A stretch of 64,000 nucleotides of DNA from Streptomyces humi (GTDB taxonomy: Bacteria > Actinomycetota > Actinomycetes > Streptomycetales > Streptomycetaceae): the NCBI RefSeq assembly GCF_001005085.2, contig NZ_LBMU02000002.1, positions 1 through 64,000 on the forward strand. The letters are read 5' to 3'. Each line of letters starts with the position of its first letter. Positions within the stretch are counted from its first letter, which is position 1. The position numbers and the translations under genes are program-made. A model generated the notes under the pieces. The model saw nothing but the letters and a program-made list of their open reading frames with translations, had not been told where the DNA came from and made no database searches. Shown one piece after another: positions 51,767-60,410 of the stretch.

Positions 51767-53143
51767 TTACCGGCCGGCCAGACGCGCCAGCCGCTGGGCC
51801 TCGGCGCGGGTGGAGCGGGCGATCCGGTCCTCGTCCACGTGCAGCAGCCGGTTGTCCGCGACGATCTGACGGCCGTTCACGAAGGAGGCGGTGACCGGGG
51901 CGGCCGCGCCGAGGACCAGGGCGGCCACCGGGTCGGCGATGGAGGCGTGGGCGAGGGTGTCCAGCTTCCAGAGGACCAGGTCGGCGAGCTTGCCGGGTTC
52001 GAGGGAGCCGATCTGGCTCGCCCGGCCCAGGACCTGGGCGCCGCCGTAGGTGCCCAGGCGCAGTGCCTGACGTGCCGTCAGGGCCGCTTCCCGGTGCGCG
52101 CCGAGGCGGTTGACGAGCAGCGCGTTGCGCAGTTCGGTGTGGAGTTCGCCCGACTCGTTGGACGCGGTGCCGTCGACGCCCAGTCCCACGGGGACGCCCG
52201 CCGCCAGCATGTCCGGCACCCGGGCGATGCCGGCCGCCAGCCGGGCGTTGGACGACGGGCAGTGGGCGACACCCGTCCTGGTGCGCCCGAACGCGGCGAT
52301 GTCGGAGTCGTTCATGTGGACGCAGTGCGCCATCCAGACGTCCTCGCCGAGCCAGCCGGTGGACTCGAAGTAGTCGGTGGGGCCCATGCCGAACAGCTCG
52401 TGGCAGAACTTCTCCTCCTCGACCGTCTCCGAGCCGTGGGTGTGCAGCCGTACCCCGAGGCGGCGGGCCAACTCGGCGCCTTCACGAAGGAGTTCGGTGG
52501 AGACGGAGAACGGGGAGCAGGGCGCGACGGCCACCTGGGTCATCGCGTCGAAGGAGTCGTCGTGGTACTCCTTGACGGTCGCCTCGGTGGCGGTGAGGGC
52601 GCCTTCGAGGGTCTCGACGGCGAAGTCCGGGGGCAGGCCGCCGTCCTTCTCGCTGCGGTCCATGGAGCCGCGGGCGAGGGTGAAGCGGACGCCCGTCTCC
52701 TGGGCGGCGCGGATGATCACGCCGGACAGGTCGCCGGAGTCCTTCGGGTAGACGTAGTGGTGGTCCATCGCGGTGGTGACCCCGCCCCGGGCCATCATCG
52801 CGAGCGAGCCCTGCGCCGCCGCGTACACCATCGGTTCGTCGATGCGCGCCCAGGTCGGGTACAGGGCGACGAGCCAGTCGAAGAGGTTGTGGTCGGTGGC
52901 GAGGCCCCGGGTGATCCACTGGTAGTAGTGGTGGTGGGTGTTGACCAGGCCGGGGGTGACCAGGTGGCCGGTGGCGTCGATACGGCGTTCGACGTCCGCC
53001 AGGCCCTCGGGGGCCGGGCCCGCGCCGAGGGACTCGATGCGGTTGCCGGCGAGCACGACGTGTCCGTCCGGGTACTCGGTGTCGTGGGCGTCGACGGTCG
53101 CGATGGCACAGTTCTCGATGACGATGCGCCGGTCTGCTGCCAT
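51767..53143 (-). CDS. 8-oxoguanine deaminase-like amidohydrolase
   Basis: 458 residues, subtype III amidohydrolase. Metal and substrate residues: TPGLVNTHHHYYQWITRGL, RLHTHGSETVEE, WMAHCVHMNDSDI, GVAHCPSSNARL and GVDGTASNES. The HHHYYQ pattern and position beside urate oxidase match 8-oxoguanine deaminase, which yields urate directly and bypasses xanthine dehydrogenase. A guanine or cytosine-type deaminase is the less likely alternative. ATG follows AAGGACGA. Confidence 0.85.
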   Translation of the reverse strand: MAADRRIVIENCAIATVDAHDTEYPDGHVVLAGNRIESLGAGPAPEGLADVERRIDATGHLVTPGLVNTHHHYYQWITRGLATDHNLFDWLVALYPTWARIDEPMVYAAAQGSLAMMARGGVTTAMDHHYVYPKDSGDLSGVIIRAAQETGVRFTLARGSMDRSEKDGGLPPDFAVETLEGALTATEATVKEYHDDSFDAMTQVAVAPCSPFSVSTELLREGAELARRLGVRLHTHGSETVEEEKFCHELFGMGPTDYFESTGWLGEDVWMAHCVHMNDSDIAAFGRTRTGVAHCPSSNARLAAGIARVPDMLAAGVPVGLGVDGTASNESGELHTELRNALLVNRLGAHREAALTARQALRLGTYGGAQVLGRASQIGSLEPGKLADLVLWKLDTLAHASIADPVAALVLGAAAPVTASFVNGRQIVADNRLLHVDEDRIARSTRAEAQRLARLAGR

Positions 53144-53211
53144 GGTTTCGTCCTTTTCGCTCAGTGGACTTGTGAGGGGGGCACGGCAGGACCCTGGGGA
53201 TTTGAGTGCCG

Positions 53212-53238
53212 CGGCCGGGGAGGCGGGTTCCCCGGCCG
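53212..53238. terminator. terminator after urate oxidase
   Basis: CGGCCGGGGA / TCCCCGGCCG, 10-bp arms, 7-nt loop, 20-46 bp downstream of the urate oxidase stop on the minus strand. It separates the urate operon from the deaminase gene. Confidence 0.7.
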
Positions 53239-53257
53239 AGGGTGCCGAAAGGAATGT

Positions 53258-54151
53258 TCAGAGGTTGCTGAGGTCCACCGGGATGCGCGGCTCGCAGCCG
53301 TCCCGGACGACGGTCGCCTCGATCAGGCCGTAGGGCCGGTCCGCGGCGTAGTACACCTCATTGTCGTTCTTGAGGCCGAAGGGCTCCAGGTCGACCAGGA
53401 AGTGGTGCTTGTTCGGGAGCGAGAAGCGGATCTCGTCGATCTCGTCCCGGTGGTCGATGACCCGCGAGCCCATCTGGTAGAGGCTCTGCTGGAGCGAGAG
53501 TGAGTACGTCTCGGCGAAGGCCTGGAGCAGGTGCTTCCTGGTCTGCTCGTAGGACTCGTCCCAGTCCGGCATCCGCTGCTCGTCGCCGGTCCAGTTGAAC
53601 CGCCAGCGGCCGGACACCTCGGTGGCCAGGATGCGGTCGTAGGCCTCGGGCAGGGTCGTGTACTTGTCCTTGACGTAGCCCCAGAACTCGGAGTCGGTCG
53701 AGTTCATCACGACGAGGTCCTTCAGGCCGGAGACGACCTCCCACGACGTGCCGTCGTAGGTGATCTGGGCGAGCCTGGTCTCCTGGCCCTTGCGGACGAA
53801 GGAGTGCGCGCCCTTCCCGGCGTGCTCGATCCGCTCCCAGGCGTACTCCTCGACCCGGATCCGGGCCCGGTGGATCGGCTGCTGCGAGGTCACGAAGTGC
53901 CGGGCGAGGTGGATGCCGAACTGCTCGGGCGACGTGATGCCGTGCTCCTTGGCGAACGCGTACACCGTGTTCTTGGTGGTGTCGGTCGGCAGGACGCTGG
54001 CGTTGGAGCCGGAGTAGTGGACCTCGTCCATGTCGCCGGAGAGCGAGACGGAGACGTTCAGGTCCCTGATGTGGTGGGTGGCGCCGTCCCGAGTGATCTT
54101 CACGACCCGGTTCTCGGCCTTGCCGTACTGGTTCTGTCCCAGGATGGGCAT
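53258..54151 (-). CDS. uox: urate oxidase (uricase)
   Basis: 297 residues, cofactor-free uricase, oxidising urate to 5-hydroxyisourate. QNQYGKAENRVVKITRDG carries the catalytic Lys11, VLPTDTTKNTVYAFAKEH the catalytic Thr, and SLPNKHHFLVDLEPFGLKN the active-site His. ATG 54151 gives the standard N-terminus MPILGQNQYGK. It lies 7 bp after the HIU hydrolase stop and is the last gene of the three-gene urate operon. Confidence 0.96.
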   Translation of the reverse strand: MPILGQNQYGKAENRVVKITRDGATHHIRDLNVSVSLSGDMDEVHYSGSNASVLPTDTTKNTVYAFAKEHGITSPEQFGIHLARHFVTSQQPIHRARIRVEEYAWERIEHAGKGAHSFVRKGQETRLAQITYDGTSWEVVSGLKDLVVMNSTDSEFWGYVKDKYTTLPEAYDRILATEVSGRWRFNWTGDEQRMPDWDESYEQTRKHLLQAFAETYSLSLQQSLYQMGSRVIDHRDEIDEIRFSLPNKHHFLVDLEPFGLKNDNEVYYAADRPYGLIEATVVRDGCEPRIPVDLSNL

Positions 54152-54158
54152 GTGTCTG

Positions 54159-54554
54159 CTAGCTCCCTCGGTAAACGGAGTAGCCGAACGGGTTGAGCAG
54201 CAGCGGTACGTGGTGGTGCTCGCCCGGCACGACGGCGAACGTGACCGCCACCTCCGGGAAGAACACGGCCGGTCCGCTGTCCCGATTCGCGGGGGCGTCC
54301 TGCTGCGCATCGGCTTGCTGATGGGTGAGATACGGCTCCACGGCGAAGTCGAGCCGTACGTGTGCCGTCCCTTCCGGCAGGTCCGGAAGGTCCTTGCACC
54401 GGCCGTCCGCGTCGGTCACGGAGCCGCCGAGCGCCTGCCAGTCCGCGCCGTGGCCGGTGCGGGCCGCGAGCCGGACGGCGACGCCCGCGGCGGGGCGGCC
54501 GGCGCTGGTGTCCAGGATGTGGGTGGACACGGAGGCGGTGGTGCGGGTGCTCAT
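54159..54554 (-). CDS. hiuH: 5-hydroxyisourate hydrolase (transthyretin-like)
   Basis: 131 residues. VSTHILDTSAGRPAAGV at the start, HHHVPLLLNPFGYSVYRGS at the end; the C-terminal YRGS tetrapeptide is the hallmark that separates HIU hydrolases from transthyretin. It converts 5-hydroxyisourate to OHCU. 4 bp separate its start from the OHCU decarboxylase stop. Confidence 0.96.
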   Translation of the reverse strand: MSTRTTASVSTHILDTSAGRPAAGVAVRLAARTGHGADWQALGGSVTDADGRCKDLPDLPEGTAHVRLDFAVEPYLTHQQADAQQDAPANRDSGPAVFFPEVAVTFAVVPGEHHHVPLLLNPFGYSVYRGS

Positions 54555-54558
54555 GGTG

Positions 54559-55071
54559 TCAGGCGTCCTCTTCGACGAGTCGGGCCAGCCGGATACGGTT
54601 GATCTTCCCCAGCTCGGTGCGGACGATCTCCCGCTCCCGCTCGGGCGGGTTGCCGATCCGCTCCCTGGCCGCGTCCCGCATCTCCTCGCCGCTGCGGCCG
54701 GTGGCGCAGATCAGGAAGACATGGCCGAACCTCTCCTGGTAGGCCAGGTTGAGTTCGAGCATCTCCGCCCTGAGTCCGCCGGCGGCGCCGGCCATGCCGG
54801 ACTGCTCCCGGGCCGAGGTCGGGTCGCCGGGCCGCGGGCGCCCGATGGGCGGGTGTCCGGCCATGGCCTCCGCCAGGTCCTCAGCGGTCAGCTCGGCCAT
54901 GGCGGCGTCGCTGGCGGCGTAGAGGGCCTCGGGGGCGGCGTAGGGGCGGTCGGCGAGCAGGTGCCGGGCCCATGCCGTGGAGGCGCACGCCTCGTGGAGG
55001 GCGGCCAGGGCCGCGTGCTCCTCCAGAGCGTTGAACCGGGCCAGACCCGGGGGCGTGGAAGTCGACGTCAC
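54559..55071 (-). CDS. uraD: OHCU decarboxylase
   Basis: 170 residues. FNALEEHAALAALHEACASTAWARHLL, the catalytic His in AGHPPIGRP, and LRAEMLELNLAYQERFGHVFLICATGRSGEEM are family features. It converts OHCU to S-allantoin. First gene of the urate operon, with a TCAAC-N5-GTTGA element 75 bp upstream. The order (decarboxylase, hydrolase, oxidase) gives the whole urate-to-allantoin conversion in one transcript. Confidence 0.94.
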   Translation of the reverse strand: MTSTSTPPGLARFNALEEHAALAALHEACASTAWARHLLADRPYAAPEALYAASDAAMAELTAEDLAEAMAGHPPIGRPRPGDPTSAREQSGMAGAAGGLRAEMLELNLAYQERFGHVFLICATGRSGEEMRDAARERIGNPPEREREIVRTELGKINRIRLARLVEEDA

Positions 55072-55145
55072 GGGAGCCTCCGTGGCCGTGGGCGGCCTTC
55101 GTGCTGAACGGGCTGCGGTCAGCTAACGCCCTCCGGAACACCGAG

Positions 55146-55160
55146 TCAACACTTTGTTGA
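55146..55160. promoter_or_regulatory. TCAAC-N5-GTTGA element upstream of uraD
   Basis: A perfect 5-bp inverted repeat followed by AAAATTCCG. Read on the other strand (CGGAATT…TCAAC-N5-GTTGA) it matches the element at 18192-18208 upstream of allantoinase. Confidence 0.45.
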
Positions 55161-55249
55161 AAATTCCGCGTAACCTCTCCGGTCGCGGGCCGGCCGGGGA
55201 GCCGGCCGCCCGCCGGTCCGGGAGCCGGTCACCCGTCCCGGCGCGGCCC

Positions 55250-55618
55250 TCAGCTCTCCTTGTCGCGGTTCAGGTAGTTGTAGACGGTGAAGCGGCTCAC
55301 GCCGAGCGCGCTCGCCACGGTCTCCACGCCGTGGCGGACCGAGAAGGCGCCCCGCGCCTCCAGGACGCGCACCACCTCCTGCTTCGCCTTGCGGTCCAGG
55401 TCGGCGAGCGGCTTGCCCTGTTTGCGCTCCATGGCGGCCAGGATGTGGTCGAGCGAGTCGGCGAGCTGCGGCAGCCGTACGGCGACCACGTCGACGCCCG
55501 CCCAGGCGAGCACGACGTCGTCGGCACCGGCCTCGTCGGGCGGGAGCATCTCCCCGCCCATGGCGTCGACCAGCGGCTTCACGGCCGTGATGAAGGGCTC
55601 GTCCGCGCGTCCGGTCAC
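55250..55618 (-). CDS. helix-turn-helix protein, possibly a urate-gene regulator
   Basis: 122 residues. The C-terminal stretch DRKAKQEVVRVLEARGAFSVRHGVETVASALGVSRFTVYNYLNRDKES is a HTH_22-like (YheO/DauR-type) DNA-binding domain. The N-terminal half lacks a recognisable sensor domain and is shorter than in YheO. It lies directly upstream of the urate operon on the same strand and overlaps the upstream gene by ATGA. Regulation of urate degradation is inferred from position. Confidence 0.8.
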   Translation of the reverse strand: MTGRADEPFITAVKPLVDAMGGEMLPPDEAGADDVVLAWAGVDVVAVRLPQLADSLDHILAAMERKQGKPLADLDRKAKQEVVRVLEARGAFSVRHGVETVASALGVSRFTVYNYLNRDKES

Positions 55619-55869
55619 TTGTCGCCGCCCTCCCCCACCACGTTGACCTGGAGCGAGATCCGGGTGGCCCCGGCCTCCAGGGCTCTGCGCAGCAGCGCGT
55701 CCACGGCGGTGAGCACGGCCTCGGAGCCGCCCTCCGCCGTGTTCCCGAACGGCCCGACGTCCACCGCGTCCAGCTGCGCGCGCTCGATGACGTCCCGGGC
55801 GACCAGCGCGTGCGCGGGGGCCTCGTCGAGGTCGAAGGGCTCGGTCGTGAACTCCACTCTCAATCGCAC
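55615..55869 (-). CDS. small protein, thiamine-binding-like (MTH1187/YkoF type?)
   Basis: 84 residues. The pattern MRLRVEFTTEPFDLDEAPAHALVARDVIERA…LDAVDVGPFGNTAEGG and LEAGATRISLQVNVV suggests a ferredoxin-like fold as in MTH1187/YkoF thiamine-binding proteins. This is a fold impression only. It is co-translated with the helix-turn-helix protein, so it might be its sensory partner. Confidence 0.7.
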   Translation of the reverse strand: MRLRVEFTTEPFDLDEAPAHALVARDVIERAQLDAVDVGPFGNTAEGGSEAVLTAVDALLRRALEAGATRISLQVNVVGEGGDK

Positions 55870-55916
55870 GGGCTCAACCTAACGCGCGGCACGGTTCTTC
55901 GGGCAGTCTTCCCGGG

Positions 55917-57656
55917 TCACCCGCCCTTGCGCAGAAAGCTCCGCAGCCGCCGCTCGGGCCAGGTGTTGATCACGTCGTCCCCGGTGAGCCAGCCGCGCCG
56001 GGCGGTGCCGATGCCGTACCGCATGTGGGCGAGGTGCGGAACGGCGTGGGCGTCGCTGTTCACCGCGAACCGCACGCCGTGCCGGCGGGCCCGCAGGATG
56101 TCCTCGTCCCGCAGGTCGAGCCGGTCCGGGTGGGCGTTGATCTCCAGGGCGGTGCCGGTGCGGGCGCAGGCCGCGAAGACCGCGTCGAGGTCGGCGTCGA
56201 TGGCCGGGCGCTTGCCGATGAGGCGGGTGGTGGGGTGGCCGATGATGTTCACGTACGGGTTCTCGCAGGCCCGCACGAGCCGCCGGGTCAGCTGCTCGCG
56301 GCTCTGCCTGAAGTGCGAGTGCACCGAGGCCACGCACAGGTCGAACCCGGCGAGGAAGTCGTCCGGCCAGTCCACCTCGCCCTCCGGGCCGATGTTCAGC
56401 TCGGTGCCGTGCAGCAGCCGCAGCCCGCCGCGCCGGCCCTTGGTGGGGTAGGTGCCGTCCAGTGCGCGCACCCGTTCCCGCTGGGCCAGCATCCGCTCGT
56501 TGGTCATGCGCTGCATGGCCAGGTCGGGCGCGTGGTCGGTGATCGCGTAGTAGGCGTAGCCGCGCGCCGCGGCGGCCTCGGCCATCTCCTCCAGCGGGGC
56601 GAGCCCGTCCGTGAGGTCGGTGTGGGTGTGCAGGTCGCCCCGGAGATCGTCCTCCGCGACCAGCTCGGGCAGATCGCCGCGCAGTCCGGCCTCGATCTCC
56701 CCGCGGTCCTCACGCAGGGTCGGCGGGATCCAGGGCAGGCCGAGCCGCTCGTACACCTCCTCCTCGGTTCCGGAGACGATCTTCTCGCCGCTCTCGACGT
56801 CGAAGAGGCCGTACTCGGAGAGCTTGAGCTTCTGGTGCACGGCCCGCTCGCGGGTGCGGATGTTGTGGGCCTTGGAACCGGTGAAGTACTGGAGGGCCGC
56901 GCCCCAGGAGTCCGGCGGCACGACCCGCAGGTCGACGTCGAGACCCCTGCCGGTCCGCACGGAGGTCTTCGTGCCGCCCTGTCCGATGACCTCGGTGACG
57001 TACGGCAGCCCGGTGAACGCCTTCATGACCGGCGCCGACTCCTCGGCCGCCGCGAGGATGTCGATGTCGCCGATGGTCTCCCGCATCCGGCGCAGCGAGC
57101 CGGCGTGGGCGCAGCGCTCGCAGCCGGGCACCGCGGAGAGCACCCGGACGATGTCCTCGGCCAGTTCCATGGCCACGTCGATGTGCGCCCGGCCGCCGGA
57201 GGCGCGCAGCAGCTCGATGCCGTGGAGGATGTTCTCCTCGGTCTTCGGGCCGAAGCCCCTGAGGTCGCGGAGCCGTTCGTCGCGTATGGCGTCGGCGAGT
57301 TCCGCCACCGAGGAGACGCCCAGTTCCTCGTAGACCGCCATCGCCTTCTTCGGGCCGAGGGTGGGAACGGCGGTGAGCCGGCGGACCCCGTCCGGGATCC
57401 TGGACCGCAGCTCCTCGACGGCGGCGACCGTGCCGCTGTCGACGTACTCGCGGACCTTCCGTGCGATCGACTTCCCGACGTTCGGGATCTCCTGGAGCCC
57501 CTTGAGGTCGAGGGCGGCGACATCGGCGTGGTGACCGCCGACCGATCGGGCGGCCTTCTCGTAGACGCGCGCCTTGAAGGCGTCTCCGCCGGTGATCGAG
57601 ATCAGGTCGGCGTACTCCTGGAGCAGCGCGGCGACCTCGTCGTTGGACCGGGCCAT
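55917..57656 (-). CDS. polX: DNA polymerase X family protein with PHP domain
   Basis: 579 residues. N-terminal helix-hairpin-helix region (LQEIPNVGKSIARKVREYV, LTAVPTLGPKKAMAVYEELG, LRGFGPKTEENIL), a Pol-beta nucleotidyltransferase core with AGSLRRMRETIGDIDILAA (catalytic Asp pair) and a C-terminal PHP phosphoesterase domain with RGDLHTHTDLTDGL, YAITDHAPDLA and FAVNSDAHAVPHL. It acts in base-excision or gap repair. ATG 57656 removes a 32-residue extension through the divergent promoter. Confidence 0.93.
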   Translation of the reverse strand: MARSNDEVAALLQEYADLISITGGDAFKARVYEKAARSVGGHHADVAALDLKGLQEIPNVGKSIARKVREYVDSGTVAAVEELRSRIPDGVRRLTAVPTLGPKKAMAVYEELGVSSVAELADAIRDERLRDLRGFGPKTEENILHGIELLRASGGRAHIDVAMELAEDIVRVLSAVPGCERCAHAGSLRRMRETIGDIDILAAAEESAPVMKAFTGLPYVTEVIGQGGTKTSVRTGRGLDVDLRVVPPDSWGAALQYFTGSKAHNIRTRERAVHQKLKLSEYGLFDVESGEKIVSGTEEEVYERLGLPWIPPTLREDRGEIEAGLRGDLPELVAEDDLRGDLHTHTDLTDGLAPLEEMAEAAAARGYAYYAITDHAPDLAMQRMTNERMLAQRERVRALDGTYPTKGRRGGLRLLHGTELNIGPEGEVDWPDDFLAGFDLCVASVHSHFRQSREQLTRRLVRACENPYVNIIGHPTTRLIGKRPAIDADLDAVFAACARTGTALEINAHPDRLDLRDEDILRARRHGVRFAVNSDAHAVPHLAHMRYGIGTARRGWLTGDDVINTWPERRLRSFLRKGG

Positions 57657-57722
57657 GTCTTCAGGGTAGGGCGCGGGTTTTGCGCGGGCGCTCTTGACAT
57701 CCCTCACCGACGACAGGCAGTC

Positions 57723-57758
57723 TTCCGTTAAGCAGAAGTCAACTTCCACCATACGGAA
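57723..57758. promoter_or_regulatory. tandem AllR-type operator of the isomerase-reductase operon
   Basis: Secondary TTCCGTTAAGCAGAA (57723-57737) and primary TTCCACCATACGGAA (57744-57758), starts 21 bp apart, 33 bp before the isomerase start. The secondary site closely matches that of the allB/allR promoter. Confidence 0.8.
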
Positions 57759-57790
57759 TTACAAGCGAACGGAAGGGAGCGTCGGCCCCC

Positions 57791-58639
57791 ATGCCGGGTT
57801 CTGAATGGAGCACAGCGGCAGAGCACCGCTTCACCGTCAACCTGTCGATCCTCTTCACGGAGCTTCCGCTCCTGGAGCGCCCCGCGGCCGCCGCCGCGGC
57901 CGGCTTCACCGCGGTCGAGCTGTGGTGGCCCTGGGTCGGGACCCCCACTCCGGCGCGGTCCGAACTCGGCGCGCTGCGCGAGGCGATCACGGCCGCGCGC
58001 GTCCGGCTGACCGGCCTGAACTTCTACGCCGGCGAGCTGCCCGGCCCCGACCGGGGCGCCCTGTCGGTCCCGGGTGAGGAGTCCGAGCGGTTCCGCGCCA
58101 ACATCGACGTGGCGGCCGCCTTCGCCCGCTCCCTGGGCTGCCGGTCGCTCAACGCCCTGTACGGCAACCGCGTGGACGGCGTGGACCCGGCCGAACAGGA
58201 CGCGCTGGCCCTGGAGAACCTGGTCCTGGCGGCGGAGGCGGCCGACCGCAACGGCGCGGTCCTGCTGATCGAGGCGCTCAACGCGCCGGAGTCGCCGCGG
58301 TATCCGCTGGTGTCGGCGCCGGCCGCGGTCGCGGTCGTCGACAAGGTGAACGAGACGTCGGGGCTCGGCAACGCCCGCTTCCTGATGGACCTGTACCACC
58401 TGTCCATGAACGGCGAGGACCTGCCGGCGGTGATCGAGCGGTACGCGCCGAGGACCGGCCATGTGCAGATCGCCGACAACCCGGGCCGCGGCGCCCCCGG
58501 CACCGGCTCCCTCCCCCTGGAGGACCTCGTCGAGCGGCTGCGGAAGGCCGGTTACGACGGCTGGATCGGCCTGGAGTACAAGGCGGGCGACCGCCCGAGT
58601 GCCGAGGCCTTCGACTGGCTCCCGCGCGCAGCGCGCTGA
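57791..58639 (+). CDS. hyi: hydroxypyruvate isomerase
   Basis: 282 residues, TIM barrel of the AP-endonuclease-2 superfamily. FTVNLSILFTELPLLERPAAAAAAGFTAVELWWPW, LNALYGNRVDG, LLIEALNAPESPRYPL, FLMDLYHLSMNGED and GHVQIADNPGRGAPGTGSL match bacterial Hyi. It interconverts hydroxypyruvate and tartronate semialdehyde in the glyoxylate-to-glycerate route. It is followed after 41 bp by the reductase gene. Confidence 0.94.
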   Translation: MPGSEWSTAAEHRFTVNLSILFTELPLLERPAAAAAAGFTAVELWWPWVGTPTPARSELGALREAITAARVRLTGLNFYAGELPGPDRGALSVPGEESERFRANIDVAAAFARSLGCRSLNALYGNRVDGVDPAEQDALALENLVLAAEAADRNGAVLLIEALNAPESPRYPLVSAPAAVAVVDKVNETSGLGNARFLMDLYHLSMNGEDLPAVIERYAPRTGHVQIADNPGRGAPGTGSLPLEDLVERLRKAGYDGWIGLEYKAGDRPSAEAFDWLPRAAR

Positions 58640-58680
58640 ACTCCCCGACCCCGCCGAGCAGTCAGAGAGGCACCACCGAT

Positions 58681-59571
58681 ATGAGCACCCTTCCCAAGAT
58701 CGCCTGGATAGGTCTCGGCATCATGGGCTCCCCCATGTCCGAGAACCTCCTCAAGGCGGGTTACGACGTCACCGGCTTCACCCTGGAGCAGGACAAGCTG
58801 GACCGGCTGGCCGCGGCGGGCGGCACCGCGGCGGCCTCGATCGCCGAGGCGGTCCGCGACGCCGACGTGGTCATCACGATGGTGCCCGCGTCGCCACAGG
58901 TCGAGGCCATCGCCTACGGCCCGGACGGCATCCTCGCGAACGCCCGCTCCGGCGCCCTTCTCATCGACATGTCGTCCATCACCCCGGGGACCTCCGTCGA
59001 CCTGGCGAAGGCGGCCGCGGACCAGGGCCTGCGGGTACTGGACGCGCCCGTGTCCGGGGGTGAGGCGGGCGCGGTCGAGGCCGTGCTGTCCATCATGGTC
59101 GGCGGCGAGCAGGCCGACTTCGACCAGGCGAAGCCGATCTTCGAGGCGCTGGGCCGGACCATCGTGCTGTGCGGTCCGCACGGCTCCGGCCAGACGGTGA
59201 AGGCGGCCAACCAGCTGATCGTCGCCGTGAACATCCAGGCGTGCGCCGAGGCCGTGGTCTTCCTGGAGAAGTCCGGCGTGGACCTGGCGGCCGCGCTGGA
59301 CGTGCTGAACGGCGGCCTGGCCGGCTCCACCGTCCTGACGCGGAAGAAGGCCAACTTCCTGAACCGCGACTTCAGGCCTGGCTTCCGCATCGACCTGCAC
59401 CACAAGGACATGGGCATCGTGACCGACGCGGCCCGCGACGTCGGCGCCGCCCTGCCGGTCGGTGCCGTGGTGGCGCAGCTGGTCGCCGCGCTGCGCGCAC
59501 AGGGCGACGGCGGTCTCGACCACTCCGCGCTGCTGCGCGCGGTCGAGCGCCTGTCCGGCGCTCGGGTCTGA
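58681..59571 (+). CDS. glxR: tartronate semialdehyde reductase
   Basis: 296 residues, beta-hydroxyacid dehydrogenase family. IAWIGLGIMGSPMSENLLKAGYDVTGF (cofactor), DAPVSGGEAGAVEAVLSIMVGG, GSGQTVKAANQLIV with the catalytic Lys, and NRDFRPGFRIDLHHKDMGI. It reduces tartronate semialdehyde to glycerate. Second gene of the AllR-type operon, followed by a strong palindrome. Confidence 0.95.
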   Translation: MSTLPKIAWIGLGIMGSPMSENLLKAGYDVTGFTLEQDKLDRLAAAGGTAAASIAEAVRDADVVITMVPASPQVEAIAYGPDGILANARSGALLIDMSSITPGTSVDLAKAAADQGLRVLDAPVSGGEAGAVEAVLSIMVGGEQADFDQAKPIFEALGRTIVLCGPHGSGQTVKAANQLIVAVNIQACAEAVVFLEKSGVDLAAALDVLNGGLAGSTVLTRKKANFLNRDFRPGFRIDLHHKDMGIVTDAARDVGAALPVGAVVAQLVAALRAQGDGGLDHSALLRAVERLSGARV

Positions 59572-59670
59572 GCGCCGCCTCGAGACTTCCGGGCGGCGTC
59601 ACCGCTGACATCTGTCCTGTCGCGCCCAGGCGGTGGCGCCGCCCGGAAACCACTTCGACGCATCGTCGAC

Positions 59671-59698
59671 GCTCGGTCCGGCCGCGGCCGGACCGAGC
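59671..59698. terminator. 28-bp perfect palindrome after glxR
   Basis: GCTCGGTCCGGCC and its exact complement surround GC, 100 bp after the reductase stop. A strong stem in RNA. The 386-bp gap 59572-59957 otherwise holds one further hairpin (59884-59916) and no visible gene. Confidence 0.7.
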
Positions 59699-59883
59699 AC
59701 ACAGGCGGCCCGTGACCGCCGGACGGCCCGGATGAGGGGTGGCCGTCCGGACCGGTGCGCGGGCGGGGCGAGGACCGCGGCGGCGTGCGAGCCAGTGCGG
59801 TGGTGAAGGAACCGGACGCCCTTCCCGACCAGAGGGAAGGACACCGGGCTCCGTCGCACCCGCCGCGGTCCCAGCCATCACGT

Positions 59884-59916
59884 GCGCCGGACACGGGCAC
59901 CACCCGTGTCCGGCGC
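59884..59916. terminator. 14-bp-arm hairpin upstream of a small ORF
   Basis: GCGCCGGACACGGG / CCCGTGTCCGGCGC with loop CACCA. It may be a second terminator or part of the 5' region of the following small gene (start 59958). Confidence 0.6.
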
Positions 59917-59957
59917 TTCGGCGTGCGTTCGCGTCCCGGCCGCAGGAGCCTTGAGAC

Positions 59958-60203
59958 ATGACAGCAGCACACCCACCGACGGAGTTCCCCCGCATCGTCG
60001 TGCACGCGCCCGCCCTGGACGGGTCCCGCCGGGTCACCGAGGGGGCGGTGACCCTGGGGATCGCCTCGCATCTGGACGACGTCATCGAGATCCTGCGGAT
60101 GGCCGACCTGGACCGGATCGAGGTCGAGGAGAGCGACCTCATCGAATGGCAGGGCGGCGGCCCCGACGACTGGCCGGGGCTGTCGGAGCACCCCGAACCC
60201 TGA
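59958..60203 (+). CDS. small protein of unknown function
   Basis: 81 residues, ATG after AGGAGCC. Acidic protein (EVEESDLIEWQGGGPDDWPG) with a strand-helix start, FPRIVVHAPALDGSRRVTEGAVTLGIASHLDDVIEILRMADLD. No family recognised. Start signal and codon pattern support a real gene. Confidence 0.65.
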   Translation: MTAAHPPTEFPRIVVHAPALDGSRRVTEGAVTLGIASHLDDVIEILRMADLDRIEVEESDLIEWQGGGPDDWPGLSEHPEP

Positions 60204-60244
60204 CGTAGCGGGACGAACGCACCGGCCGATGCTCAAATTATGCT

Positions 60245-60383
60245 CTGAACGTCGTTCAGCATGCTTCAACCGCCGCAGCCGACGGGCATATTCAGCACAC
60301 ACGGAGCCCGTCGGCACGGGGGCGGCGGGCCCCGTGTCACCGGCATCGCACGGCGGGCGGCCCATCCCTCGGATGGGCCGCCC
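60245..60383. terminator. palindrome and bidirectional terminator before gcl
   Basis: The perfect CTGAAC-GTC-GTTCAG palindrome lies at 60245-60259, and a 13-bp-arm stem (GGGCGGCCCATCC / GGATGGGCCGCCC, 3-nt loop) at 60355-60383, between the convergent small ORF and gcl. The second is a clear terminator for gcl. Confidence 0.7.
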
Positions 60384-60410
60384 GTCGTCGTCCGCGTCGT
60401 CCGCGCCGGC

